From the NCBI RefSeq assembly GCF_002979475.1, contig NZ_PCOY01000011.1, positions 38,418-102,417 on the forward strand: a DNA stretch of 64,000 nucleotides, read 5' to 3'. Each line of letters opens with the position of its first letter. Within the stretch, counting starts at the first letter, position 1. The position numbers and the translations under genes are program-made. Origin of the DNA: Microbacterium sp. MYb62 (GTDB lineage: Bacteria > Actinomycetota > Actinomycetes > Actinomycetales > Microbacteriaceae). Positions 52,726 to 61,375 of this stretch are shown here, piece by piece. The notes under the pieces were generated by a model. The model searched no databases. It worked only from the letters and a program-made list of their open reading frames with translations, and was not told the DNA's origin.

Positions 52726-53670
52726 TCACTCGTCGTCGACGGCGCCCGGTTCCAGCGCCGGGTCGTCGCTCTTCGGGCGACGACCGAGCGAGAGTGCCTT
52801 GCGTCCTGCCCACTCGACGCCGCGAACCGTGGTGCCCGCGGCACCTGCCACCGCGTTGCCGGCATAGCGCGCTCCGCGCAGCATCCGGAACTCCAGCTTC
52901 TCGGCGCCGGGAACCGGCTCCAATTCCCGAGGCAGGTCGATGGGGGCGGCGCCGAAGGCCCGGTGGGAAGTGGTGAGCACCCGTCGACCCAGGATGTGGT
53001 TGCCCGCACCTCCGATCGCGGCGCCGATGCCGAACGGGAGGGCCTTGCCGATGACGGAAGCCCCGCCCTTGGCGGCGAACTGCTTCACGAACATGCTCTT
53101 GAGCTGGTCGACGAGCGGTCCCACCGCGGCGCGAGGGAGTGACTTCGTCACGAGCTCGCCCCAGTACGACGACCTGCTGCCGCCACGTCCGGCCATCTGT
53201 CCGGCGAGCTGCCCGACCAGGTCGACGCCCTCCTTGCCGAGCATGAGCGTCATCACGAGCGCCCTGGCACGATCGGGGTTCGCCACCGCGATGCCGTGCA
53301 CCTCGGCGACGGACTGGGCGAACAGCGCCGTCGACTCCACGAAACCCACGGTCTCGACGCCGGAGAGCGCGAGCGTGACCCCGGTGCCGATGCCGGGGAC
53401 GACGGCGGTCGCTCCCACCGCGGCACCACCGGTGGTGACGGCTGCGAGATAGCGGCGTTCGAGGATGCGGATGATCTCGGAGGGCGACGCCTGCGGGTTG
53501 CGCAGGCGGATGCTGCGGATGTGCGCCAGGACGAGCGGGCGTTGGATCGACAGCACGCGGTCGAGACCGCGCACCATCATCGGATGCTCCGGCGAGCCGG
53601 TCGGCGGCACGCCCTTGTCCCACGGAGCATCGTCCGGGAGGGAATGGATCTTGTGCACCTTGGGGGCCAT
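52726..53670 (-). CDS. EcsC family protein
   Basis: 314 residues. Matches the EcsC family (named after the third gene of the Bacillus ecs ABC operon): SIRLRNPQASPSEIIRILERRYL, then GGAAVGATAVVPGIGTGVTLALSGVE, a hydrophobic pair likely to touch the membrane, EVHGIAVANPDRARALVMTLMLG and LPFGIGAAIGGAGNHILGR near residue 215. The C-terminus is acidic. The biochemical role is unknown. TAGGAT lies 6 nt before the ATG. It lies 1 kb from an ABC exporter on the other strand. Confidence 0.85.
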   Translation of the reverse strand: MAPKVHKIHSLPDDAPWDKGVPPTGSPEHPMMVRGLDRVLSIQRPLVLAHIRSIRLRNPQASPSEIIRILERRYLAAVTTGGAAVGATAVVPGIGTGVTLALSGVETVGFVESTALFAQSVAEVHGIAVANPDRARALVMTLMLGKEGVDLVGQLAGQMAGRGGSRSSYWGELVTKSLPRAAVGPLVDQLKSMFVKQFAAKGGASVIGKALPFGIGAAIGGAGNHILGRRVLTTSHRAFGAAPIDLPRELEPVPGAEKLEFRMLRGARYAGNAVAGAAGTTVRGVEWAGRKALSLGRRPKSDDPALEPGAVDDE

Positions 53671-53676
53671 GATGCG

Positions 53677-53682
53677 ATCCTA
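53677..53682 (-). promoter_or_regulatory. Leaderless -10 box for the EcsC-family gene
   Basis: TAGGAT on the minus strand, 6 nt before the ATG at 53670. Confidence 0.6.
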
Positions 53683-53703
53683 GGCAGCCAGTCCGCGAGA
53701 ACG

Positions 53704-53739
53704 CCGAAAGCCCGGCTCCTCGGGGAGCCGGGCTTTCGG
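53704..53739 (-). terminator. Terminator after the nucleotidyltransferase gene
   Basis: Perfect 16-bp stem (53704-53719 with 53724-53739, CCGAAAGCCCGGCTCC type) around a TCGG tetraloop, 9 nt after the stop codon at 53749. Confidence 0.85.
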
Positions 53740-53748
53740 AACGAATGA

Positions 53749-54441
53749 TCAGACGAAGAGGTTCGCCCGCTCCAGATCTTCGGCGAAGTCGACCTCGACC
53801 GCGTACAGGTCGGAGACGTCCATCGGCTCGAGCAGGAGTCCGTCTTCGGCGATCGCGAGCTCGAGACCGCGCTCGAAGTAGTCCTGGTCCTCGACGCGCT
53901 GCAGCTGGCGCATGAACGCCTTCTTGTGCGTGGAGGAGATGTAGTTGATGCCCACGGCCTCTCCGAGACCGCCCTTGACGGTCTTCGACAGCTCGTCGAT
54001 GAAGCCTTCGGCGGTCACGGTGTACTTCACTTCCTCGTCGCTCACCTTGGAGGTGTTGACGGTGACGAAGGACTGATCGCGCTCGATGTACTCGAGCGCC
54101 CGGCCGAGGATCATCGGGTCGAAGACGACGTCGCCGTTCATCCACAGCACGCCGCCCTTGCCGGTCGCGCCGAGAGCGCGCAGCAGGCTCTTCGACGTGT
54201 TGGTCTCGTCGTAGCGCTCGTTGTGGACGTAGTTCACCTGCGGGAAGGCGTCGATGATGGTCTCGGCGCGGTAGCCGACGACGGTGGTGATGCGGGCGCC
54301 GGATCCGAATGCGGCCCGGATGTTGTCGTGCTGCTGGCCCATGATCGTGCGGCCGTCGCTCAGTTCGGTGAGCGGCTTCGGCAGCGCGCGGCCGAGGCGC
54401 GAGCCCATGCCGGCGGCGAGGATGACGGTCTGAAGAGTCAC
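53749..54441 (-). CDS. Sugar-phosphate nucleotidyltransferase-like protein
   Basis: 230 residues, GTG start with AGGAG about 7 nt upstream. The N-terminal signature AAGMGSRLGRALPKPL and LWMNGDVVFD (metal Asp) are those of the NTP_transferase/LicC-like group, which makes activated sugars or CDP-choline-type compounds. DETNTSKSLLRAL and GEAVGINYISS support a small single-domain enzyme. The product cannot be deduced. A 16-bp palindrome lies in its 5' region (54470-54485), and a TACCAT box (complement of 54509-54514) is a promoter candidate. Confidence 0.82.
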   Translation of the reverse strand: MTLQTVILAAGMGSRLGRALPKPLTELSDGRTIMGQQHDNIRAAFGSGARITTVVGYRAETIIDAFPQVNYVHNERYDETNTSKSLLRALGATGKGGVLWMNGDVVFDPMILGRALEYIERDQSFVTVNTSKVSDEEVKYTVTAEGFIDELSKTVKGGLGEAVGINYISSTHKKAFMRQLQRVEDQDYFERGLELAIAEDGLLLEPMDVSDLYAVEVDFAEDLERANLFV

Positions 54442-54469
54442 GAGTGCTCCTAAAGGAAGTTGTGTTCAC

Positions 54470-54485
54470 GGTCGATTAACCGACC
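54470..54485. promoter_or_regulatory. Near-perfect palindrome upstream of the nucleotidyltransferase gene
   Basis: GGTCGATTAACCGACC, symmetrical except for one pair of positions. It sits between the -10 candidate and the start codon, where a repressor could act. Confidence 0.35.
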
Positions 54486-54679
54486 AGACACTTCGTCGTG
54501 CCGGGATCATGGTATCGATTCAGGCTGGGAAGCTCGGGGTCAGGGGCGCCCTGTTGTCATTTCGTGATCGAGTACACACCGGATGCACAGGGTTCCGCCA
54601 CGGCACGGCACGGCGGCGGATAAGCGAGATTCCGCGGCGGATTGTTGCGCGGCGGCCTCTTGTTGCGTCGACCCGTTGA

Positions 54680-54685
54680 TACCGT
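54680..54685 (+). promoter_or_regulatory. Leaderless -10 box for the Lys/Ala-tailed ABC ATPase
   Basis: TACCGT, 6 nt before the GTG at 54692. Confidence 0.5.
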
Positions 54686-54691
54686 AGGACG

Positions 54692-56515
54692 GTGACTGCC
54701 TCCCCTGACGACCGCACCGCCCAGGTGGACGAAACCGAGATCGCGCCTCAGAAGGCGTCGGCGAAGCGCGCGCCGACCGAGAAGCAGGCTCCCGCAGCCT
54801 CGACCGCCTCCCCGAAGACCACGCGCACGCCGGCCGCGAAGAAGACCGCCGCGAAATCGACGGCCGCGAAGAAGCCCGGGGCTGCCCGCACCCCGGCGAA
54901 CGCGACAGCGGCGAAGACGACCGCTGCGAAGGCGGCCGCGGAGAAGGCCGCGCCGACCGCGGAGGTCGTGGTGGAGCCGCTGAAGAAGGCCCTGTCGGGC
55001 CGATCCACGGAGAATCGCACGGCGGCAGCTGCTCGCAGCGCCGCGGCGAAGAACACGGCGGCGCGAGCGGCATCGGCGAAGACGGCCTCATCGACCACCG
55101 CTGCCGCGTCCGGCACGGCTCGGGCAGGGGCGAAGACCACCGCGGCGAAGTCGGCGGCGGTGAAGGCCACGGCCTCCAAGACGGCGGCCTCTAAGACGGC
55201 GGCCTCTAAGACCACGGCCGCGAAGACGGCGGCGGCGAAGACCACGGCCGCGAAGACGGCGGCGGCGAAGTCTGCTGCCGCGAAGTCGACGGCCCGCTCG
55301 GCGAGTGCGAAGGCAGCATCGGCGAAGACGGTCGCGGCGAAGACCGCGGCGGCGAAGTCGGCGGCGGCGAAAGCCGTCGCAGCGAAGGAAGCGGAAGCGA
55401 AGAAGGCGGCCACGGCGGAGGCGGAAGCGGCGGCGATCGCGGACTCGACGTCGGTCACCGAGTCGACTGCGGTCGCGTCCGCCCCCACTGAGTCGACTCC
55501 GGTCGAGTCGGCCCCCATCGATTCGGCCCCGGTCGAGACGGTTCACGCCGAGACGGCGACTTCGCTCGAGCCTGCTCCGGTCGCCACGGCGGGCGAGACT
55601 CCGACCCCGGGGATCGAGAGCGCCGAGTCGGTTCTGCTCGAAGATCCCGAATCCGTCGTCGAGGACCGGGTCGATCCGGTCGAGATCTTCGAGGCCGTCG
55701 AGGAGCCGGACGACGAGTCGGCAGATGCTGTCGGCCCTGTCGACGGGCCCTCCATCGGCGAAGCGATCAGCATTCGCGGTCTCGTGAAGCACTTCGGCGA
55801 CAACCGGGCCGTCGACGGCATCGACCTCACGGTCCCGGCCGGCTCGTTCTACGGGGTCGTCGGTCCCAACGGGGCGGGAAAGACGACGACCCTGTCCATC
55901 GTCGCGGGTCTTCTCCGCGCCGACGAGGGCCGTGTCGTCATCTGCGGCATCGATCAGGCGGCACAGCCGCAGGCGGCGAAGCGACTGATGGGCGTGCTGC
56001 CCGATCGGCTGCGCACGTTCGACCGCCTCACCGGGCGTCAGCTCCTGTACTACTACGGGCTGCTCCGCGGGCTGGCCGCGGACGTCATCGAGAAGCGGGC
56101 GGCCGACCTCGCTCGTGCCTTCGATCTCGGCGACGCGCTCAGCCGGGTGGTATCGGACTACTCGGCCGGCATGACGAAGAAGATCATGCTCGCCGGAGCG
56201 ATGATCCACTCACCGAGAGTGCTGGTGCTCGACGAGCCCTTCGAGTCCGTGGATCCGGTCTCCTCCGCGGTCATCCTCGACATCCTCCGGGCCTACGTGT
56301 CGCACGGCGGCACCGTGATCCTCTCCAGCCACGGCATGGACCTTGTCGAACGGGTCTGTTCGCGTGTCGCGATCATCGTGAACGGAGAAGTGCTCGCGGA
56401 GGGCACCATCGACGAGGTGCGCGCGGGCCAGACGCTCGAGGCGCGCTTCGTCGAACTCGCCGGTTCCAGCGGAGAGGTGGAGGGGCTCGAGTGGTTGCAC
56501 ACGTTCTCCGACTGA
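54692..56515 (+). CDS. ABC transporter ATPase with long histone-H1-like Lys/Ala-rich N-terminal tail
   Basis: 607 residues, about 350 more than a usual ABC ATPase. Residues about 20-245 are almost only Ala, Lys, Thr and Ser, in AAKTxAAK, AAK and TAASK repeats like the tails of histone H1, mycobacterial HupB and Streptomyces HupS. Residues about 246-350 are acidic and rich in Ser, Pro, Val and Glu. From about 353 there is a complete ABC domain (ISIRGLVKHFGDNRAVDGIDL): Walker A GPNGAGKT at 391-398, signature SAGM at 491-494, Walker B with D514/E515 and H-loop His547. It therefore looks catalytically intact and drives the permease starting at 56491 (25-nt overlap). The tail could bind DNA, polyphosphate or anionic wall polymers; none is proven. 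The tail reads in one frame with no internal stop, and its start has a -10 box 6 nt upstream. Confidence 0.9.
   Translation: MTASPDDRTAQVDETEIAPQKASAKRAPTEKQAPAASTASPKTTRTPAAKKTAAKSTAAKKPGAARTPANATAAKTTAAKAAAEKAAPTAEVVVEPLKKALSGRSTENRTAAAARSAAAKNTAARAASAKTASSTTAAASGTARAGAKTTAAKSAAVKATASKTAASKTAASKTTAAKTAAAKTTAAKTAAAKSAAAKSTARSASAKAASAKTVAAKTAAAKSAAAKAVAAKEAEAKKAATAEAEAAAIADSTSVTESTAVASAPTESTPVESAPIDSAPVETVHAETATSLEPAPVATAGETPTPGIESAESVLLEDPESVVEDRVDPVEIFEAVEEPDDESADAVGPVDGPSIGEAISIRGLVKHFGDNRAVDGIDLTVPAGSFYGVVGPNGAGKTTTLSIVAGLLRADEGRVVICGIDQAAQPQAAKRLMGVLPDRLRTFDRLTGRQLLYYYGLLRGLAADVIEKRAADLARAFDLGDALSRVVSDYSAGMTKKIMLAGAMIHSPRVLVLDEPFESVDPVSSAVILDILRAYVSHGGTVILSSHGMDLVERVCSRVAIIVNGEVLAEGTIDEVRAGQTLEARFVELAGSSGEVEGLEWLHTFSD
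55181..55270 (+). repeat. Exact tandem repeats inside the Lys/Ala tail
   Basis: A 15-bp unit is repeated twice without change (55181-55195, 55196-55210; encodes TAASK). It is followed by a 30-bp unit repeated twice without change (55211-55240, 55241-55270; encodes TTAAKTAAAK). Both keep the reading frame. Identical bases at wobble positions point to recent slippage duplication. Confidence 0.9.
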
Positions 56516-58056
56516 GGTTCGCGCTTCTCCTCGGCTCGTTGCGCGGCGATCGTCGGGTTCGGGTGCTCGTCACCTTCGGCGCGGTCGTCGCGGTCACCGT
56601 GGTGGTGTGCCTCGCGGTCTTCAGCCTGGCCGGCGCCCCTGTCCCGGTCGCCCGCGCCGTCACGGTCCTCGGCGGCGCCGCTCTTCTTCTCGGCTTCCTC
56701 GTGGGGCCGATCCTCGTCGGAGCCGTCGACCAGCTCGACCCGCGACGGTTCGCGGTGTTCGGCGTGGATGAACGTCGGATGCCGTGGGTGCTCGCTCTGG
56801 CCTCCTTCGTCAGCGTGCCGAGTCTCGCGCTCCTCGCCGTCTACATCAGTGTGTGCATCGTCGCGATCGGCGCGGGCGCGCCCTGGCCGCTCGCGGTGTC
56901 GATGACGCTCGTGAGCGTGATCACGACGGTGCTGACGTCTCGGATCGGGATGGCGATAAACGCCCTGCTCCTTCCCGAGCGGCGCTCCCGGGAGCTCACC
57001 GCGCTGTTCGCGCTCGCGCTGATCGTGATCGCCTTCCCGGTCGCGGTCTTCCTCGGTTCCTTGCGCTGGGACGGACACGTCCCCGCCTCGCTGGCCGCTC
57101 TGACCACGGCGATCGGATTCAGCCCTCTCGCCGCATCGCCGGCCTTCCTGTTCGCCGCCGCGGCGGACGAGACCGCTTCGGCGTGGACGAGCGCGGTCAT
57201 CGCGGTCGTCAGCGTCGCACTGCTCTGGGTGGCCTGGACGTGGCTCGTCCGGCGCCTGCTCACGACGACGGAGCGCCCCGTCACATCGCGCGAGCGTACG
57301 GGGCTCGGCTGGTTCGGACTGCTCCCTTCCAACGCGTTCGGTGCGATCGCGGCTCGAAGCCTCGTCTATTGGCTGAGGGATCGCCGCTACATCATGAACA
57401 TCATCGTGGTGCCGGTGGCGGGTGTGCTCACCGTGCTGCCGCTCATCGTCGCGGGGGTCCCGCTCGAAGTCGCCGTCCTCGTCCCGGTGCCCGTGATGGC
57501 GCTCTTCTTCGGCTGGCTGCCCCACAACGACGTCGCCTACGACTCGACGGCCCTGTGGACGCACGTGGCGAGCGGGGTGCGCGGCCTGCCCGACCGTCTC
57601 GGGCGTCTCGTGCCCGTGCTTCTCGTGGCGATCCCCGTCCTCGCGATCGCGGTGCCCCTCTCGCTCCTCGTCATCGGGGACTGGGCCCTGCTGCTGCCGC
57701 TCAGCGGTCTCGCCGCGAGCCTGCTCTTCTCTGCGCTGGGTATCTCGAGCATCGTCTCGGTGGTGGCGCCGTACGCGGTGTCCCGTCCGGGCGACAGCCC
57801 GTTCCAGCAGCCGCAGCGTCCCACGTCGCGAGGCGCCTACGGTCCGGCCGCCGCGTTCCTCGGGGCGATCGTGTGCAGCGCTCCGGCCATCTGGTTGTTC
57901 GCCGCCGCTTTCGTCGGAGGGTCGGCGTATGCCCCGGCGGCGTTCTGGGTCGGGCTCATCGTCGGCATCGTCGTCCTCGTGGTGGGGGCGATCGTCGGCG
58001 GGCGCATCTTCGAGCGCAGCGGCGAGCGTCTGATGGAGTTCGTCGAGACCGCGTGA
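56491..58056 (+). CDS. ABC exporter permease, partner of the Lys/Ala-tailed ATPase
   Basis: 521 residues, GTG start with GGAGGGG about 8 nt upstream, inside the ATPase gene. About ten to twelve hydrophobic segments are visible, for example VLVTFGAVVAVTVVVCLAVF, TVLGGAALLLGFLVGPILVG, LTALFALALIVIAFPVAVFLG, YIMNIIVVPVAGVLTVLPLIVAG and VGLIVGIVVLVVGAIVGG. It lacks solute-receptor or FtsX-type landmarks; overall it resembles ABC-2-like permeases of unknown substrate. It forms the membrane part of the exporter. Confidence 0.82.
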   Translation: MVAHVLRLRFALLLGSLRGDRRVRVLVTFGAVVAVTVVVCLAVFSLAGAPVPVARAVTVLGGAALLLGFLVGPILVGAVDQLDPRRFAVFGVDERRMPWVLALASFVSVPSLALLAVYISVCIVAIGAGAPWPLAVSMTLVSVITTVLTSRIGMAINALLLPERRSRELTALFALALIVIAFPVAVFLGSLRWDGHVPASLAALTTAIGFSPLAASPAFLFAAAADETASAWTSAVIAVVSVALLWVAWTWLVRRLLTTTERPVTSRERTGLGWFGLLPSNAFGAIAARSLVYWLRDRRYIMNIIVVPVAGVLTVLPLIVAGVPLEVAVLVPVPVMALFFGWLPHNDVAYDSTALWTHVASGVRGLPDRLGRLVPVLLVAIPVLAIAVPLSLLVIGDWALLLPLSGLAASLLFSALGISSIVSVVAPYAVSRPGDSPFQQPQRPTSRGAYGPAAAFLGAIVCSAPAIWLFAAAFVGGSAYAPAAFWVGLIVGIVVLVVGAIVGGRIFERSGERLMEFVETA

Positions 58057-58084
58057 CGACCGCCCGCGGCGAGCTCGACGCCGC

Positions 58085-58090
58085 TAGACT
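58085..58090 (+). promoter_or_regulatory. Leaderless -10 box for the DUF3039 gene
   Basis: TAGACT, 6 nt before the ATG at 58097. Confidence 0.6.
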
Positions 58091-58096
58091 CACGGG

Positions 58097-58363
58097 ATGA
58101 GTACTCCGCTGGACAGCCCCGATCAGGGCGGCGTGGCAACGCTTGATCGCGAACTGGAAGAGCTCCTCCGCGAGGAGAATCTCGAACCGGGCGACCATGA
58201 GCGCTTCTCGCATTACGTGAAGAAGGACAAGATCCTCGAGTCCGCGATCACCGGGAAACCGGTGCGCGCGCTGTGCGGCAAGAAGTGGACGCCGGGCCGT
58301 GACCCGGAGAAGTTCCCGATCTGCCCCACGTGCAAGGAGATCTACGAGTCGATGGTCGGCTGA
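58097..58363 (+). CDS. DUF3039 domain-containing protein
   Basis: 88 residues, the usual length of this actinobacterial family. Acidic N-terminal half (LDRELEELLREENLEPGDHERFSHYV), then KDKILESAITGKPVRALCGKKW and CPTCKEIYESM. The lone Cys in ALCGKKW with CPTC, plus the upstream His, could form a small zinc knuckle. The function is unknown; related genes often neighbour DNA or NAD metabolism genes. It converges on pncB with 2 nt between the stops. Confidence 0.88.
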   Translation: MSTPLDSPDQGGVATLDRELEELLREENLEPGDHERFSHYVKKDKILESAITGKPVRALCGKKWTPGRDPEKFPICPTCKEIYESMVG

Positions 58364-58365
58364 CC

Positions 58366-59691
58366 TCAGTCGGCTTCGACGTACACGGTGGGAATCGCCG
58401 GGTCGGACTTGCTGAGCGCGAGAGCGCGCACCGGAAGCTCCTCCCGCACGCGCAGGTGATGCGCCCGCGCGGAGACCGTCCCCTCGACGCCCTCGTGGGC
58501 CGTGTCGATATCGCCCGCCTCGACGAACGTCACCTGCAGCGGCCGGCCGTCGAGATGCTCGTCCGGGGTGTCGAGTTCTTCGAAGCCGTCGGAGACGACG
58601 ACGGTCTCGGCTGTCGCGACGCCATCGACCAGAGTCCGGAACGCGGCCTTGCGCCCGCCGTACGAGCCCTTGTCGGCGGAGGCCTTGGCGACGCCGATCC
58701 AGGCTCCGGCGGAATCCTGTCGAGCCACGAGCTTGTACACCATGCTCGCGGTCGGGTAGCCGGAGCCCGTCACCACAGAGGTCCCGACCCCGTAGGCATC
58801 GACGGGTGACGCCGCGAGGGCGGCGATGGCGTATTCGTCGAGGTCGCTGGTCACGGTGATGCGCGTCCCGGTCGCCCCGAGCTCGTCGAGTTGCGCACGC
58901 ACATCGCCCGCCACGATCGGGAGGTCGCCGGAGTCGATGCGCACGCCGCCGAGGTCGGTGCCGGCGACGCGGATCGCGGTCTCGACGCCGGTGCGGATGT
59001 CGTAGGTGTCGACGAGGAGCGTCGTGCCGATGCCCATGCTGTCGACCTGTGCGCGGAAGGCTTGCTCCTCGGTGTCGTGCAGCAGCGTCCAGGAGTGCGC
59101 AGCCGTCCCCATCGTCGGGATGCCCCAGCTCCGCCCCGCTTCGAGGTTGCTCGTCGCGCCGAAGCCGGCGATGTATGCGGCTCGTGCCGCGGCGACGGCA
59201 GAGCGCTCGGCGGCGCGGCGGGAGCCCATCTCGGCCAGCGGACGCTCACCCGCGGCGATGCTCATGCGCGAGGCGGCCGTCGCGACGGCGGAGTCGTGGT
59301 TGAGCACGCTGAGCGCGAGCGTCTCCAGCACGACGGCGTCGGCGAACGTGCCCTCGACCGTCAGGATGGGGGAGCCGGGGAAGTAGAGCTCGCCCTCGCG
59401 GTAGCCGCGGATCGACCCGGTGAAACGGTAGTCCTCGAGGTGCTTCAGCGAGGTCGCATCGACGACCTGGGCATCCCGGAGGAAGCGGAGCTCGTCGTCG
59501 CCGAAGCGGAAGTCCCGCAGCAGCCCGAGGAGGCGACCGGTCCCCGCCACGACACCGAAACGGCGACCGCCGGACAACCGTCGAGAGAACAGTTCGAAGA
59601 CGCTCGGACGGAAGGCCGTCCCGTCCCGCAGGGATGCGGCGAGCATCGTCAGCTCATAGCGGTCGGTGAGCAGCGCCGTCGACGTGGTCAT
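58366..59691 (-). CDS. pncB: Nicotinate phosphoribosyltransferase
   Basis: 441 residues. It converts nicotinate and PRPP to nicotinate mononucleotide for NAD salvage. Family segments: [64 protein letters not shown] (His autophosphorylation region), [17 protein letters not shown]-like [10 protein letters not shown] and [10 protein letters not shown]. The start is supported by TAAACT 6 nt upstream. It is divergent from murI. Confidence 0.94.
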   Translation of the reverse strand: MTTSTALLTDRYELTMLAASLRDGTAFRPSVFELFSRRLSGGRRFGVVAGTGRLLGLLRDFRFGDDELRFLRDAQVVDATSLKHLEDYRFTGSIRGYREGELYFPGSPILTVEGTFADAVVLETLALSVLNHDSAVATAASRMSIAAGERPLAEMGSRRAAERSAVAAARAAYIAGFGATSNLEAGRSWGIPTMGTAAHSWTLLHDTEEQAFRAQVDSMGIGTTLLVDTYDIRTGVETAIRVAGTDLGGVRIDSGDLPIVAGDVRAQLDELGATGTRITVTSDLDEYAIAALAASPVDAYGVGTSVVTGSGYPTASMVYKLVARQDSAGAWIGVAKASADKGSYGGRKAAFRTLVDGVATAETVVVSDGFEELDTPDEHLDGRPLQVTFVEAGDIDTAHEGVEGTVSARAHHLRVREELPVRALALSKSDPAIPTVYVEAD

Positions 59692-59697
59692 GCGCTC

Positions 59698-59703
59698 AGT
59701 TTA
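59698..59703 (-). promoter_or_regulatory. Leaderless -10 box for pncB
   Basis: TAAACT on the minus strand, 6 nt before the ATG at 59691. Confidence 0.55.
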
Positions 59704-59740
59704 GTGAGCGTGCTGATGCGCGCGGCCGGTCCCGCGCGGG

Positions 59741-59746
59741 TAGGCT
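59741..59746 (+). promoter_or_regulatory. -10 box for murI
   Basis: TAGGCT, 8 nt before the ATG at 59755. The spacer GGGGAGTC could also serve as a weak ribosome site. Confidence 0.5.
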
Positions 59747-59754
59747 GGGGAGTC

Positions 59755-60585
59755 ATGAACGACGCGCCGATCGGGATCTTCGACTCCGGTGTCGGCGGGC
59801 TCACGGTGGCGCGGGCCATCCGCGCCCAGCTGCCACGTGAGTCGTTCGTCTACATCGGCGACACCGCGCATTCCCCGTATGGGCCCAAGCCCATCGCCGA
59901 CGTCCGCCGATACGCGCTCGAGGTGCTCGACACGCTCGTCGATCAGGGGGTGAAGATGCTGGTGATCGCGTGCAACACGGCATCGGCCGCCATGCTCCGC
60001 GACGCCCGTGAGCGCTACGACATCCCCGTTGTCGAGGTGATCGGTCCGGCCGTGCGGCGCGCCGTCTCCACGACGCGCAACGGGCGGGTGGGCGTGATCG
60101 GCACCGTCGGAACGATCGGCTCCCGCGCGTATCAGGACATGCTCGAGGTGAACGAGCGGCTGCAGGTCTTCACCGCCGCCTGCCCGCGTTTCGTCGAGTT
60201 CGTCGAAGGCGGGATCACGGGTACGCCCGAGGTGCTCGCCGTCGCCGAGGAATACCTCGCCCCGCTGCGAGAAGCCGACGTCGACACCCTCGTGCTCGGC
60301 TGCACGCACTACCCGTTCCTTCGAGGTGCCATCAGCTACGTCATGGGGGAGGGCGTCACCCTCGTCTCCAGCGACGACGAGACCGCCGGCGACGTCTACC
60401 GCCAACTCGTCCGGGGCGATCTGCTGGCGTCGCCGGATGCCGCCGCGACCTACGTCTACGAGGCCACCGGCGCCTCGACCGACGACTTCACGGCGCTCGC
60501 CAACCGCCTGATGGGTCGGGAGGTCCGCGACGTGCAGCTCGTCCAGACCGGCGTGATCACCCTCCCCGACAGCGCCTTCGAATAA
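59755..60585 (+). CDS. murI: Glutamate racemase
   Basis: 276 residues. It makes D-glutamate for peptidoglycan. Motifs: [17 protein letters not shown] with the catalytic-acid region, [24 protein letters not shown] (first catalytic Cys), GVIGTVGTI and LGCTHYPFL (second catalytic Cys). The order murI-rph-RdgB-type gene is widely conserved in actinobacteria. A short hairpin lies between it and rph. Confidence 0.96.
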   Translation: MNDAPIGIFDSGVGGLTVARAIRAQLPRESFVYIGDTAHSPYGPKPIADVRRYALEVLDTLVDQGVKMLVIACNTASAAMLRDARERYDIPVVEVIGPAVRRAVSTTRNGRVGVIGTVGTIGSRAYQDMLEVNERLQVFTAACPRFVEFVEGGITGTPEVLAVAEEYLAPLREADVDTLVLGCTHYPFLRGAISYVMGEGVTLVSSDDETAGDVYRQLVRGDLLASPDAAATYVYEATGASTDDFTALANRLMGREVRDVQLVQTGVITLPDSAFE

Positions 60586-60592
60586 GACCCGC

Positions 60593-60612
60593 GGATCGAG
60601 ACGACTCGATCC
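60593..60612 (+). terminator. Short hairpin between murI and rph
   Basis: GGATCGAG-ACGA-CTCGATCC, a perfect 8-bp stem and tetraloop. There is no U-tract, so it may be a partial terminator or an mRNA processing/stability element. Confidence 0.5.
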
Positions 60613-60636
60613 ACCATCCCGACCCGAGAGAAGCTC

Positions 60637-61374
60637 ATGACCGAAATCGTCCGCGCCGACGGCCGTTCCACCGATCAGTTGCGCGAGATCACCATCGAGC
60701 GCGGCTGGAGTGCGCATGCCGAGGGATCAGCCCTCATCAGCTTCGGCGGCACGAAGGTGCTGTGCACCGCCTCCTTCACCAACGGCGTCCCGCGCTGGCT
60801 CACCGGCAAGGGCAAGGGGTGGGTCACGGCCGAGTACTCCATGCTCCCTCGCGCCACCAACAGCCGCAACGACCGCGAGAGCGTGAAGGGACGCATCGGC
60901 GGGCGCACCCACGAGATCTCCCGCCTCATCGGACGCGCCCTGCGTGCGGTGGTCGACACGAAGGCGCTCGGTGAGAACACCATCGTCATCGACTGCGATG
61001 TGCTGCAGGCCGACGGGGGAACGCGCACGGCGGCCATCACCGGTGCCTACGTGGCTCTCGCCGACGCCATCGAGTGGGGTCGGGAGAAGAAGTTCATCGG
61101 CAGGAACTCCACGCCGTTGCTCGACTCCGTCGCCGCGGTGTCGGTCGGGATCATCGACGGTGAGCCCATGCTCGACCTGGCATACGTCGAGGACGTGCGC
61201 GCCGAGACCGACATGAACGTCGTCGTCACCGGACGTGGTCTCTTCGTCGAGGTGCAGGGAACGGCGGAGGGCGCCCCGTTCGACAAGCGGGAACTGGATG
61301 CTCTGCTCGAGCTCGGCCTGGCCGGATGCGAGGATCTGAAGGGCGCGCAGCTCGCCTCCCTGGCAGGCGAGTGA
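60637..61374 (+). CDS. rph: Ribonuclease PH
   Basis: 245 residues. Phosphorolytic 3'-5' exoribonuclease that trims tRNA 3' ends. Conserved segments: [29 protein letters not shown], [18 protein letters not shown] [37 protein letters not shown] and the catalytic region [26 protein letters not shown] precedes the ATG. The RdgB-type gene follows after one nucleotide. Confidence 0.96.
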   Translation: MTEIVRADGRSTDQLREITIERGWSAHAEGSALISFGGTKVLCTASFTNGVPRWLTGKGKGWVTAEYSMLPRATNSRNDRESVKGRIGGRTHEISRLIGRALRAVVDTKALGENTIVIDCDVLQADGGTRTAAITGAYVALADAIEWGREKKFIGRNSTPLLDSVAAVSVGIIDGEPMLDLAYVEDVRAETDMNVVVTGRGLFVEVQGTAEGAPFDKRELDALLELGLAGCEDLKGAQLASLAGE

Positions 61375-61375
61375 C

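Noticed and set aside
55181..55270. Tandem direct repeats that might suggest a CRISPR array or minisatellite
   Set aside because: The repeats are contiguous without spacers, have codon-sized periods and lie inside a coding frame.
54748..56209. Long minus-strand open frames (256 and 373 residues) opposite the Lys/Ala-tailed ATPase
   Set aside because: They are the antisense reading of the Ala/Lys codon repeats. They have no start signals or family motifs, and the plus-strand frame continues into a real ABC domain.
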